Source: Anniella stebbinsi (taxonomy: Eukaryota > Chordata > Lepidosauria > Squamata > Anniellidae). From it: DNA of 64,000 nt. Position numbers and translations under genes: made by a program. The DNA lies in the NCBI GenBank assembly GCA_029215795.1, contig JARDYH010000001.1, forward strand, positions 294,816,654 through 294,880,653. The letters run 5' to 3'. A model generated the notes under the pieces. The model ran no database searches. It worked only from the letters and a program-made list of their open reading frames with translations, and had not been told where the DNA came from. Positions 44,701-56,244 of the stretch are shown here, in pieces. The stretch's first letter is position 1; each line of letters starts with the position of its first letter.

Positions 44701-45949
44701 GCCATTAAGTGATAGTCCTTGCCCTAGTCTTCAGCAGGAAAAGCCATTCCATCATGGGACTTGGACCACCCACTACTGTCTCTGCCTTTTCCTTCACCTG
44801 CCTTGTCTTCAAGCAGGAGAGGGAGAAGCAGCAATGAATGCTTCTTAAGCCTCTTCAAAGACCTGCTTGGAAAGGCACAAAGACTTAAACCCTAATTGGG
44901 TAATTCGGCCCTAACCAAAATCTGTTAATGTAATAACAATCGACAAAAGGCTGACATTTAAATTTAAGGTCTATAAAATTGAGACGTTGGTTCTTTAATA
45001 GTTCTTTGTTTACAATAAACAACAACCACACAACTAATCCAACCAAATATAAAATCCTTATTATTCTGCTGACTTCTTTTTGAGGGGGCTAAATGGCTTA
45101 CAATGTACCCCAACCAACCTCCTGATATGTAAAACCACAGTTTTTTCTAATCATGGGAACAGCATTTACCAAACATCATTGAAAGTTTGCCAAACTGTCA
45201 TGAATTACATAGGCCAAATGCACATAAACAAGGATTATGCAGAATTTCTCCTGCACAAGTGTAATACTCTGATCAAATATGACAAATTACATGGCCATCC
45301 TGAAATAAGAGAAATATTTTAGCACCATTTCTGTTTTTATTTTACCATTATAATACAAAAATAATGACTAGATGTCATGCTACAGATAGTTTGATTTCAT
45401 TTCTATAGCTGAAAATAATGAACTACTGAAATTGAAGTTGCAAAGCACAAATCATAGAAGTATAATAAGCTAACACCGGTGGCCTTCTCCTGCCTGTCTA
45501 CAAGAATCCTCTGATTGGTTAAACTTGAGTTGCTGTGATCTCATGAACAGTCCAAAAGCTAAATGTGCATGTTCAGTGATACAATACTAACAGTCAGGCA
45601 AATTTGGTAAGAAAGATAAAAACTAAGTTTATAAGATTCATAGCTGCTTATAAACAGTTGGGACCATGTGCTGTTATTGGAAGGGTTAGACATAAAGAGG
45701 GATGCTGAACATTTTCAATTATTAATTGTTTCACAAGTATTAAGCATTTTTTAGAAGTTTTCTAGCATCCTAGCAATTGAATTACTACTGCACTTACAAA
45801 AGAAGGCTAAGTAGAGCCAATTTAAGATTTAAACAAACTTACTTGGTAAAAAGGATGCATTAGTGAAATATTGATGTTTCAGAAGTAAATATGCCAAAAC
45901 CTCACAGAAGAATTCTATAGCTAATTCCAGAATTTATTCTGATTTAGGC
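41761..45949. other. Long gap; short A-rich simple sequence
   Basis: (AAAT)n at about 41874-41897 and an A16 run at about 43914-43929. I found no gene, RNA or named repeat. Open frames at 42443-42760, 44238-44546 and 45080-45322 show no domain. Confidence 0.38.
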
Positions 45950-46012
45950 TGCAATCCTATGTACACTTATCTGGGAGTAAGTCCTGCTGAACTCAATGTG
46001 ATTTCCTTTTGA
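45950..46012. repeat. Copy of the 'AATCCTATGCATG' hairpin repeat, half
   Basis: GGCTGCAATCCTATGTACAC, TTATCTGGGAGTAAGTCC and TGAACTCAATG match the repeat at 32655-32750 in the opposite half; the other end is lost. Confidence 0.55.
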
Positions 46013-46639
46013 AGACGAAAAATATAGAACTGCATTGTTAGAAACCTGAAGTTTAGTTTTGAACATGATACTGTTTTCATTATAAAACAGACTGCAGGCA
46101 GCAAACCCCATCATATAGAATTCAGCATACTTTCAAAACCTAAATAATCCCACTTTACAACTTCCTTTACATGCTTAGCTAAGAGCTCTAAGCATCGAAG
46201 AAAAGTATCATTGTATAAATATTCTAAAATTGCCAGAATACCTCAGAGTAAGCATCAAACCAGTAAGCCATCAAATGAAGTAAATAAGGGACAAGGTGGC
46301 TAACAAATAAGGTTATTATTAAGGTATATGGTGAGACTTCCATTTGCCACAGAAAACTGTCCAGCTGTGAACATTAACATTTTAAAGTAAGGCCAATTGA
46401 AATTAAATTTCTCTGAAAAAGAATAAGTCTCCATTCAATGAGTAGCTTGAACTTCTTGTTCATTAAATATTTATCAAGGAATCGCTTTGAATCAGATTTC
46501 ACAGGCTCAATTAGTTATCTCTAATGTACCAATAACCAGTGAGGTCTGCGCTACCAGAACAGACCACATAATCAAACCTTAGAGCAGCTTTACAAGTTAG
46601 CCACTTGCCCAAAGGAAAAGAAGACCCGCTCTAGGGTAG
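46013..46639. other. Gap without recognised feature
   Basis: No gene or named repeat. Confidence 0.4.
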
Positions 46640-47080
46640 CAGCTTGCCTAGTCCAAATCCAGACCTAAATCCTATCAAAATGTTGTGGCAAGACCTGAAG
46701 CCAGATGTTCATGGAAGGAAAACCTCAAATGTCACAGATCTGAAGCAGTTCTATACGGAGGAATGAGCCAAAATTCCTCAAATCTGATGTGAAAGACTGA
46801 TCAACAGTTACAGGAAACACTTATTTGAAGTCATTGCTGCTCAAGGGGGTGCCACAAGGTACTGAATCTAAAGGTTTACATGCTTTTCACACATTGATGT
46901 TGAATTAGTTTTGGATAAATAAATGAAAAAGCATCATGTTTGTGTCTCATTTGTTTAATCAGGTTATCTATTCTGCTTTATCTAGGATTACGGGGTTAGA
47001 TTAAGATCTAATTACAATTTAGGTTAAACATATGTGACAATCCTAAAAGGTTCACAAACTTTTTCTCGTCACGAGCCAGG
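46640..47080 (+). mobile_element. Tc1-like DNA transposon, 3' remnant
   Basis: The sequence carries the C-terminal end of a Tc1-type transposase followed by a 3' UTR and part of the right inverted terminal repeat. The right part, AGGTTATCTATTCTGC and later CATATGTGACAATCC, then GTTCACAAACTTTTTCTCGT, matches the style of Tc1 ends in fish and reptiles. The 5' half, including most of the transposase and the left terminus, is missing. Confidence 0.75.
46650..46880 (+). pseudogene. Tc1-like transposase C-terminus, degraded
   Basis: The translation gives PDLNPIKMLWQDLK, corresponding to the conserved SPDLNPIE-x-LW block that carries the last acidic residue of the DD34E catalytic triad; here that glutamate is lysine. 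The frame continues EE-stop-AKIPQ, then CERLINSYRKHLFEVIAAQGG, the conserved C-terminal region. Two or more stops are present. In active elements this enzyme cuts and pastes the transposon at TA sites. It is inactive here. Confidence 0.75.
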
Positions 47081-48099
47081 CAGAATGGAAGGGGTTGGCT
47101 AGACAGACCTACCTTATTGTAGGTAGGTGGGTGGGTAAGGATGGCAACAGAGAGGCCATAGGTTCCTGCAGATCCTGGACTCTTCTCTCTCCTCCCTGCC
47201 CACAGTCCCACCCACTTTTTGACATCTCTGAGGTCTTCTGAGGTCACTAATCTGTCCTTGGAAAAACAGCTGCCACAGTGCTTTCCATGGTGGTTACAAG
47301 GAGGGGAGGAGGAGGAATAGCCCAAAGTCAGATTCAGAACCTTAACCATGCTCAGGATATGGTGATGGCCACTAGATTAGCTAGCTTTAAGGGGATTGCA
47401 GAAAAGTGCAGCGAGGGAATGGTTTCAAGTTACATTCCTCTTCAGGGATACTTTGAACAAACAAAGCATTTTAAAACATACATATAATTCATAATAAACA
47501 TGATTCATTATAATATTCTATCCTTCTATGATGAAAAGAAAAACATTTGTGAAATAATATGTTGGTGACAAAGAAAGTTTTGTAAATTAACAGCAAGTAT
47601 TCTTATACAAATTGCTTCACAGAGAAAAGCTTCATGTACCAATTAAAATGACACACAAAAAGATTCGTTGCTTTAGCTTCTTTTAAGATGTCACATCTAT
47701 TTGGAAATCCACTAGGGATTTGAAAAAGACATTGCTACATCTTACTTGAAACATCTAATTATATATAGTCTCATTGCAATTAGAAAGAAAAAGAAATTTG
47801 TTGGCTAACCAAAAGCTTTGTATCATAGAACACAATCAATGGGCATATATCATATTTCACATTGATGTAGTATTATTCAACAACTTATTCTGAAACAACT
47901 TCTTTTCCCTCCTCCAAGATCTTCAAATTACAATCTTAATTCAAATCAGGAATTTTGTCATTCTGGAACATGGTGAGGTACATAACCAATGAGCTCCCAG
48001 GATACCTTGCTTGGTGCCTGTCAAGTTGCCCTCCTCCTCCCACTTAAAAAAAATTAACACATTTTCTTACTGGCATCTGAGATCGCTGTGAAATATATT
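47081..48099. other. Gap; short (GGGT)n
   Basis: GTAGGTAGGTGGGTGGGT at about 47119-47136. No gene or named repeat otherwise. Confidence 0.4.
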
Positions 48100-48239
48100 T
48101 GGGGGGGGGGGGGGGCGGAGCCTGGACTCCGACTATGCATGTGTGAGAGAAGAGCTCCCTAGCCCAATTAATAAAACAATCCCAAACTGGAGAAAAAACA
48201 GCTTGAATCAAAGTGAAACTAAGAAGGGATGCAAGGGGA

Positions 48240-49305
48240 ATGTCAACAGACTTGATTAAAAAGCGAAAGAAAGATATCACTGCTTATTTCAAGCTGAAAG
48301 ATAAGGCACAAGAACTGCGAGTAACATACAGCAGCTCTGCAAATGAAATAGCATCCGGAGTGTCTCAGCGTTCCAAAGACGAGCAAGGGGGGGGGGGTGA
48401 GTCCTCAACTCCACCGGAGATTACAAAAACAGAAATGAAGGAAGAAATTTTACAATGTTTAAAACAATTTAAACTAGAACTTATGGATAATTGGACACAA
48501 ATTTTGGAAGCTAAATTGGGGAATTTAAAGCAGAAAACGGTTGAAATGGTGAAAACAGCTGTATGTGCAATGGAAAAGGTGTCAGCACAAGAGGAGAAAT
48601 ATAAAATACTAAAGAAACAAACCTCTGAAATTAAACTAAAACTGATTGAGCAGGAAAACAGAAAATGACGTTGTAACGTGCGTTTTCGTGGAATAGTTGA
48701 GGATTTGGAAGAAAATGATGTAAAATTATTTGTGGTAAAATGGCTGACCTCATTACTGCCTGATTTCCCATTGATTCTGATGACTTAGAAAGGGCTCATT
48801 GTGCACTGGGGCTGAAGAAAAGAAACACACCACGAGATATAATCGTATGCTTTGGTCGTTATAATAAAAAAGAAACATTAATGAGAAAACTTGAGGGAAT
48901 TAAAAGAAATACAATGCCAAGGAGTACCTGTTATGATACTGCAGGACTTAGCTCCAGAAACACTGCAAATGCGCAGAGGACTACGCCCCTTCACCTTACA
49001 ATTACAAGAAATGGGGATTCGCTATACATGGGGCTTTCCATTCAAACTAGTGGTCCACTATAAGGGGGTCACGCATGTTGTGACAACAACAAAAAGAAGT
49101 CATGCAGTTATTTAAAACCCTACGTTTTGACCTTCCTGGAGGAGTTTCATCAGAGGATTTTGAAAACCAAGGCATCGACGAATCTGACAAGGAATGGGAG
49201 CTGGTTCAAAGAAAACACTCTGATAAGCCCAAAAATATACGAGGCAAAGCAACAGTAGGCATTTCACTCCATTCGCTTAGAACAAGATCACATCAAAAGA
49301 GATAA
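48240..49305 (+). pseudogene. L1 ORF1 (RNA-binding chaperone) remnant
   Basis: The ATG at 48240 starts a frame with a lysine-rich N-terminus, a coiled-coil-like stretch (about 48430-48660, heptad-type L/I/K/E) and a stop at 48666-48668. The RRM follows in frame (RCNVRFRGIVEDLEEND), then in other frames ERAHCALG and PRDIIVCF, and the C-terminal domain GVPVMILQDLAPETLQMRR, ending LRFDLPGGVSSEDFE and a stop at 49303-49305. In L1 this protein trimerises through the coiled coil, binds element RNA and helps strand exchange. At least one stop and three frame changes inactivate it. It precedes ORF2 as usual. Confidence 0.85.
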
Positions 49306-49825
49306 GCTGGAAAGACTTCTTTTTTTACTGAAGGTTAAATCTTAGCAGTCCTTGGTAAGATTTGGGACTTCAACAGTTTTTTTTTCTCTTTTTGAATACA
49401 GGGCTGGAGAGACTTCTCTCTCATGTAGTCAGATCTATGCTAGGCATAGATCTGAACTGTCTGCCTCACCATCCTAATATATTTAACACAATAAATTTAT
49501 AAATATTTTTTCTTTTTTTCTTACACTTTTTCTTTTTTCCTTTCTTCTTTTTTCACTCTAGTTTAAGAAGTTCATATTGCAGGAGGGTGCTTGCAGCACT
49601 CCTGATGTACAACATAGACTTTTTATTTTATTTATTTATTTTTATTTTTTGGTGGACAGAGAGGTTGGTTGCTGTGTCTATTATTTGTTAATTAAATGTT
49701 TGAATTCAACTCAATTGGGAAGGGGGGAGGGGGTTAGTTGATAGGGGAAGTTTACTGGAAAAGATATTAAAAAAGAAACCTGAGAAAGGAATAAATATTC
49801 TAAAAGTTATGCAATTTTTATATCT

Positions 49826-50655
49826 GACTTAAAAACAGTTTCATTTAACATTAAAGGGTTAGGCAGCAATATAAAAAGAGCTAGGATGTTTAAAGTGATC
49901 AGGGATCTGAAGCCAAAAATAATGATGTTACAGAAAACGCATAAGGCAACAGAAAAGGATGGCATATTCAACAATAAGCAATGGGGGAACAATTCTTAGC
50001 TAAAGGGTCTTGCAAAGCAAGCGGGGTGGCAATTCCAGTTAAGGCTGAAATTGATTTTAAAGAGACAAAAATAATGAAAGTTAAGGAAGGAAGATTTATC
50101 TTTGTGGAAGGAATTCTGAATGGACTTACAAAAATTACATTAGCATCACTATATAGCCCAAACACAAATCAATTAAACTTTTTAGACAGAACCCTAAGAA
50201 AGTTACGCAAATTTACAGAAACAGAATTATTGATAGGAGGGGACATTAACTGGAATTTACAAGGGGCAATAGTAGCTAGACATGGAAATAGTATTAAACA
50301 AACTAGAGATGAATCTCAACACCACAAGCAAGTAATGAAATGTATGAACATTTTACAAAAATATGAACTCTATGAAACATGGGCAGTATCCCACCCAAGA
50401 GACTATACACAATCATTGTATTCACGACCCAATGGTTCAATTTCGAGGCTAGATACGATAATAGTCACAAAGGGTATATTACCATGGGTAGTTAAAATAG
50501 ATATAGGCCAAATAAACATATCTGACCATGCCCCAGTGTTCCTGGAAATGGCAATGTGTGCCAAGGAAAAAACAATACCAATATGGCGGTTACACCCTAC
50601 CTTAATAGCACATCAGGAATGCAAAAGTAGAATACAGGATAATAAACTATTTTAG
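49826..50655 (+). pseudogene. L1 ORF2 endonuclease domain remnant
   Basis: This is the APE-like domain that nicks target DNA. It opens with FNIKGLGSNIKR and reads MMLQKTH, where L1 elements normally have LQETH: the catalytic glutamate is lysine (GAA to AAA). A stop and frame change follow near 49998. The frame 49981-50655 continues with ITLASLYSPN, LLIGGDINW (the conserved D-x-N), SRLDTIIV and ISDHAPV (catalytic D-H). A stop at 50653-50655 comes from one extra T in TTTTAG just before the nested insertion; the L1 reading frame resumes after it with WDCMKAVIRG at about 51542. Confidence 0.87.
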
Positions 50656-50664
50656 AGAAAATCA
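50656..50664 (+). repeat. Target-site duplication, left copy
   Basis: AGAAAATCA, identical to 51502-51510, flanks the nested LINE. Confidence 0.85.
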
Positions 50665-51501
50665 ATCAATCAATCAATCAACCTTTATTTTCAGTCAATA
50701 GACCAAAGGCAAAACAAATATAACATACAGCCATGATGCTTGCAACTTAGCTGGTATAAAAAGGACTACAAATAAATCTACAGATAAATACTATAAATAG
50801 TGAGTGTTAATGTTCATCATCTGCTAATGATCTGGTTCGAATAGCCAGATTCAGAAACTTAGCTACCTGTTCCATTATTCGCTTATTTGTACCCTGGAGC
50901 AAAATACTTGTTAGGGCCTCAGAAGAACGCCCTGGGAGGGACCGTGTAATTGGCCAAATTAAGTCTACCCTGGCCAACTGGTAATACCTACAAAAAAATA
51001 AAACATGTATTATAGATTCGACCTGGGTGTCATTGCAGGGGCAGCATCTGTTGCACCAAGGAATTCCCTTGTAGCGGCCCTCCAATACCCTAGACGGGAG
51101 AACATTAAACCTGGCTAGCGTAAAGGCCCTCCTATATTTGGGAATTGATAACCACCTTAGATATTGTGCACCCTCTTTACTAAGGAGCACTGATATCCCC
51201 AATGACTGTGGTGAACAGGGGCCCCTTGCTGCCCCAATTAACTCCTGGGTGTCTATATCTGTTAATCTTTGCTTGATGATTGCTCTTGCCTTATCAAGTC
51301 CTACCGCTAGCAGGTAAGGGGGTGAACGCCCTATGTTCGTAATCTTGTACTCTACTGCTTTCATCCAAGGGGATACAAATGAGTCTGTTAATACCTTATA
51401 GGCTAAAGAGTCATGAGATATATCAAGGTGGCATCTGAGCCAGAAGTGGACAGTAAAAATCCAAGCTTGGCATTTTAACCAATTAAGACCCACTTCCAAT
51501 C
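50665..51501 (-). mobile_element. Nested LINE 3' end, (GATT)n-tailed, clade uncertain
   Basis: The element's 3' end faces left: on the minus strand it ends AATAAAGGTTGATTGATTGA, i.e. a (GATT)n microsatellite-type tail, and it starts abruptly at 51501. AGAAAATCA duplications flank it. The tail and the coding part show a non-LTR retrotransposon that is not L2, CR1 or L1. Candidates are clades with microsatellite tails such as RTE, Vingi or R4, but I cannot decide. Confidence 0.85.
50807..51499 (-). pseudogene. LINE ORF C-terminal fragment with Cys/His motif
   Basis: The 230-codon frame is open from the 5' truncation point to its stop, so there are no disabling changes in what remains. It holds a VHFWLRC block, a long helix-like region, RFNVLPSRVLEGRYKGIPWC, then CPC and a later IHVLFFC, which together form a C-x-C...H-x4-C zinc-knuckle-type motif found C-terminal to the reverse transcriptase in several LINE clades. 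The reverse transcriptase itself is absent. The first codon is not an ATG: the frame merely enters at the truncation. The intact frame suggests this is younger than the L1 it interrupts. Confidence 0.7.
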
Positions 51502-51510
51502 AGAAAATCA
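51502..51510 (+). repeat. Target-site duplication, right copy
   Basis: AGAAAATCA; see the left copy at 50656-50664. The L1 sequence continues directly after it. Confidence 0.85.
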
Positions 51511-54439
51511 TATTAATGACACTTCAGAAGGGGTGAGGTGGGATTGTATGAAAGCAGTAATAAGAGGGCAGTACATTTAAAAAATGGCCATTATTCGAAA
51601 TAATGCAAAAAAAACAGAAATCAGAATTAGGAAAAATGGTGGAAGTTTTAACAGAGCAATATAAACGTACTGGTTCACAAGCTATTAGACAAAAAACGGA
51701 AAGGGAAAGAACAGAAATTAATCTACTAGATATTGATAAAACAATGGTAGATTTGCTCTATGTTAAACAAAGATTTTATGAATTTGACGGAAAAGGATCA
51801 AGAATGTTAGCAAATAGAGTAAAAAAAGGGAAAATAGCAATAGAATTGTAGCTTTAACAACTGAGGAAGGAACAAAAACCTATAGTGCAAATGAAATGGG
51901 GAAAATACTAATTAAATATTATGAAAATTTATATGAAGGAACAAATATAGACAGAGAATTTATAAAAGAGTACCAGCAGGAAAATAAGATTAATGACTTA
52001 AAAAGAGAGCAGTCGATATATTTAGAACAGCCTATCATTAGAAGTAATAAAAAAATGCTATAAAAAAACTGAAGTCTAATAAAGCACCAGGCCCTGATGG
52101 CTTTACAGCTGAATTCAATAAAGCATATGCCAAATTATTAGTTCCACAACTTTCAGAAGTCTTTAATGCAATATTACAAGGAACACAACTATAGGATACA
52201 TGGAAACAATCAAGGATAACTCTTTTATTAAAACCTGGTAAGGCTCCAGAACTTCCAGATTCATATCGGCCCACCTCATTATTAAATGTGGACTATAAAA
52301 TTTTTGCTACTATATGAGCAAACAGATTAAAGACAGTGATAGGGAAAATAATCCATCCTGACCAGTTTGGATTTATTCCAAAAATGTACACAGCGGATCC
52401 TGTTAGAAGACTATATAGTGTAATCAGTCATGCAAAAAAATAAAAAACACCACTAGCAATTTTGGCTCTAGATCTCTATAAGGCTTTTGACAGTGTAAAC
52501 CTAAAATTTTATTAAGTATTTCACAAGTATATAAATTTGGCCCAAAATTCTCACATATTCTACAAACAATCTATGCTCAAACATCAGCGACAATTAGATT
52601 TAATAATATGGAAACATCCCCCTTTAAAATTCAATCTGAAACTAAACAGGGATGTCCTCTATCCTCATTATTATTTGATCGGGTAATTGAATTTCTAGCA
52701 GACAAATTAAGAAACAATGATAATGTCAAGGGAGTGCCAATCAAAAATCAAAAACATTTAATAAATTTGTATGCTGATGACATGATACTTATGCTAGAAA
52801 ATCCCCAAACAAGTATAAAACATATCAAAGAGGAATTAGAGTGTTTCCAGAAAGCATCAGGACTGAAAGTCAATTATACAAAAGCAAATTTGCTATGTTA
52901 CAATATATCTCCCAAAGATCAAATTGACATGTCTAATCAACTAAAAATCCCGTTAGTTCACAAGTCATTTCGTTATTTAGGAGTCCAAATTACAAAAAAT
53001 ATGAAAAGATGGAACGAAATGAACCTGGCACTAATGAGCAGAGTATCGGTTATAAAGATGATGGTGGTGCCAAAGTTTACTTACTTGTTCTATGTACTGC
53101 CTACTGATATTGCACCAATTTTTAAAAAAATACGGCAATCAACAATTTACGCATTCTCTTTAAACGTAACAGACCTAGGACACCCAAAAAATTAAGATAT
53201 AGGAGAATAGAGGAAGAAGGATGGGGAATACCCCAATTAAAATTATATTATGAAGCCTATCAGCTTAGACACTTAATGTCTATAATTAATGATTCACAAG
53301 ACAAGCATTGGGTTTGTATAGAAAAGGCTTTATTTCAAGATGCAGATCTCACACTACTACCTTTCATTAAAAAAGAAATTAAAAAGGGCATACAACAACA
53401 ACACACAAGCATTACTCCCATATTAAAAGTCTGGAAATATAGAAAGGAATTATTGATGCCTGGGATATCTCCATTGATACCATTTTGTGGACACCCAGAT
53501 TTTCACCTAAAAGAGGGAATGATAAATAAAAAGGCTTTAAAAGACAATAAACTGGATATGTTAATACGTTATTATACAGACTTATTACTCGTATCTAGGA
53601 CTGAAGGACATAATTGAGGAATACAAATATTACATGGTTAACGTGGTATCAACTATCCACATTTATTAGAAAGCAATACATCACACAGCAATGCACCAGA
53701 AACTTGACAGATTTTGAAAGCATGGTAGTTAACATAGAAGAAAAAGCTAAAGGGCAAATAACTACTCTATACAGATTACTACTTAAACTGAATTTAGGAT
53801 CACAACAAGGGCTACGAACTTGCTGGGAATCTGACTGGCCTATTAAAATAGATCAAGAATACTGGACAAAAATGTGGGGGAAATTCCCTTTTAAAGTCAC
53901 ATCAGCTGTACAGAAATATAATTTAAAATATTACAAAGGTGGTACCATCTAGAATAGCACAGATTGACAAGTCCTACTCACCATTGTGCTGGAGAGGATG
54001 CGGGGTCCGGGGATCCTATGTTCATATGTGGTGGGACTATGAATGTATTCAAAGATTTTGGACAGAGATTTTTGAAGAAATATCCATCATAATGGAAACA
54101 ACAGTAATAAAAACACCAGAATTGGCATTACTTAACAAATTTGATGGCCAAACCCAAACTGTATCACACAAAAAACAAACTGAGTATCTTCTAATAGCAG
54201 CACGTATACTGATAGCTAAATGCTGGAAGGAGGCAAAAGGATTAAATATAAGAAAGTGGTACGGTATAATATCGCAAATAGCACTCTCAGCGAAACTTAC
54301 TCAACGTTTGAGGGTATTCAGAGGACAAAAGAAAAAATACAGTTTTGCTACAGAAGGGTCGTGTTTTATTACACACACAAACAAAACAATAGCACCAACA
54401 CACATTCCAACTGCCTTTAACAGCATATGGTTACTATAG
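51511..54439 (+). pseudogene. L1 ORF2 reverse transcriptase and C-terminal domain remnant
   Basis: After the insertion the L1 ORF2 continues: WDCMKAVIRG, a Lys/Glu-rich linker (51603-51851), YYENLYEG, then KAPGPDGFTAEF, ITLLLKPGK, SYRPTSLLN, HPDQFGFIP, motif A LALDLYKAFDSV, motif B QGCPLSSLLF, motif C LYADDMIL, a thumb region to 53195, WGIPQLKLYYEAYQLRHL, and the C-terminal CWRGCG...HMWW segment, where the last cysteine of the usual L1 Cys/His motif is replaced (WWDYEC). Stops occur at about 52192, 52316, 52441 and 52513, and there are several frame changes. The catalytic aspartates of motifs A and C are still present. The final stop is at 54437-54439. Confidence 0.88.
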
Positions 54440-54599
54440 TTTCTCTGGAGAAAGTTAAAATATAATAAATAAAAATAATTAAAATAGCCTTGTCTGGAGA
54501 ACTGTCCTCCCCTTAATTAATTACCCTTTAAAACTGAGTTTTTGTATTTACAAATAAAAATTATTATTTTTAAAAAATAGATTTTTGTTGATATCAAAA

Positions 54600-54798
54600 A
54601 GTGTGGGTACAAATGAACTGTTTAGTGAGTTAGGGCTCAGATTCCACTTCTGCCTTGTACTCAGTCTTTTGGTCAGGATATTTGTCCTTTGCCATGTCTC
54701 CCATAGCAGTTATTTTGTGGTGGCACCCAGGACAGTGTCTCAAATTGCCAAATGTGCCCATGGCCCAAAAAGGTTGCCTGTCCCTGTAATAGACTTTA
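54600..54798. mobile_element. hAT-like relic, right part
   Basis: TTTTGTGGTGGCACCCAGGA, CTCAAATTGCCAAATGTGCC, CATGGCCCAAAAAGGTTGCC and TGTCCCTG follow the right end of hAT elements common in squamates (ending in a GTTG...CCCTG inverted terminus). The left boundary is uncertain and no transposase is present. It lies just after the L1 tail. Confidence 0.5.
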
Positions 54799-55179
54799 TA
54801 AGCCAAACTCTCGAAGCTGAGAATGTGAAATAATAATCTTGAACTATGTTGTGGACTTAGGGGTCTTACGTGTGATCAGACAAATTCATGGAAGATCTAC
54901 ATATCATGGCCACTATGGAACTTCCATGTAAGCCACCCTGAGAATTCTGTTATTGGAACCACAGAGAAAAGCCATCACCCTCATGATTTTAGCCTTGTGT
55001 ACAGTTAGATTCTAACTGAAGCATGGCAAAAAAATACTAGTATGCTTTAGCTTAAAGCTCTTACCCCTCAGAAAAGCATTCCAACCTTTTAGATTGGGGA
55101 AAAGATGTAAAACTTAGGAAATCACCAAATGATGAGTGGTCAGAGGAAGAGGATGGGGCAAGATGAAAATAGCATGCCT

Positions 55180-55250
55180 GTCTGGGGGCCAGACTAGGAC
55201 CCCAGGGAGGCCGGCTTGGCCCATGGACCTGAGGTTCAATACCCGGGTGA
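55180..55250. mobile_element. hAT-like relic, short
   Basis: GGCCAGACTAGGACCCCAGG, CTTGGCCCATGGACCTGAGG and TTCAATACCCGG resemble the GGCCCGTGG...GGTTCCCCACCCC end of the same class of elements. Confidence 0.4.
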
Positions 55251-56244
55251 TGAGAAAGTGGACCCCAGACACAAATTTCTATAAAATATTGAAAATCCCT
55301 GGCAAGCCAGTGGTACCACAAAGGAGGGGGTGCCTCATCAAGTCTACTTGTTTTATTAAGACATTTTAATCTTGCTGCTTATATGGGAGGTCTAAATTAT
55401 AGGAGAAACATTTGCATTTTTTCCATGAAAACAAAAGGCAGTGCTTGTTTTTCAACTACACAGATATGAGCTGATAAATGTATTTAATTATTTCTTCAAT
55501 TAAATCCCCTAAAAGTAGTAACCATCGAAGTATAGGAGAAATCTTCAAATTGTTATTCTCTAGTGACACAAGAATGGGAAGTAGCAAGCTGCAATTCTTG
55601 AATTTAAATCTGATGGTTTCCCCTGGTATTGGAAACAGCTGGCAAAAGTAATCATCTGACAAACTCTGCCAACAGCTAGGAATTACTTTTTTATGATTAG
55701 AAATTTAAGCCAAAATAAGCTTGAACATACAAACATTTTAAACATATATAGGCAGCTTTAAAAAAAAATCTCATCAACATGCAGAGCCTACCCTGCCATT
55801 GAACAGACTAGACAATATGCTCAGGATGATGATTTGAAGGGTAACAGTGGAAGACAAGATATCAGGATTAGCTGCATCTCCCTGTACATACCACGGGGCA
55901 AGCAGACGGGAATGAGTCCAGGAAGACTTGATAGGTTTCTAGGGGAATCAAGAACTGGGTAAATGTCTTGGGATAGCAGGATAATAGTTTTTTTCCCAGG
56001 TTTTAGAAAAAGAGAGGGCAGAAGGGATGCTTGGAGTAGGGCTCGATAGAGTATGGAAAGGGACCAGAAAAAATGCTAAGTGGGGGAAAAGACCATCCTC
56101 CTACTTGTTCAGATTACATCTAGTTCCACACTGGTTCATAAGACTTTAGGAGAAATTGCAAACATGTACTGCTCCTTTTTAAAAAATACCATCAGAACCA
56201 GACATTTTTTTCCCTTTAGAAATGAAATATTAGATTCTACACTA
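55251..56244. other. Gap without recognised feature
   Basis: No gene or named repeat. Confidence 0.4.

Larger units (their letters stand above)
48101..54580 (+). mobile_element. L1 LINE, nearly full length, decayed, with nested LINE insertion
   Basis: The element begins with a G15 run and GGAGCC typical of an L1 5' UTR, then ORF1, a spacer of about 500 bp, ORF2 and a 3' UTR with an A-rich end near 54580. Without the 837-bp insertion at 50665-51501 (and its 9-bp duplicate) it is about 5.6 kb. I could not identify target duplications for the L1 itself. A few stops and frameshifts interrupt both ORFs, so it is not active. Confidence 0.88.
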
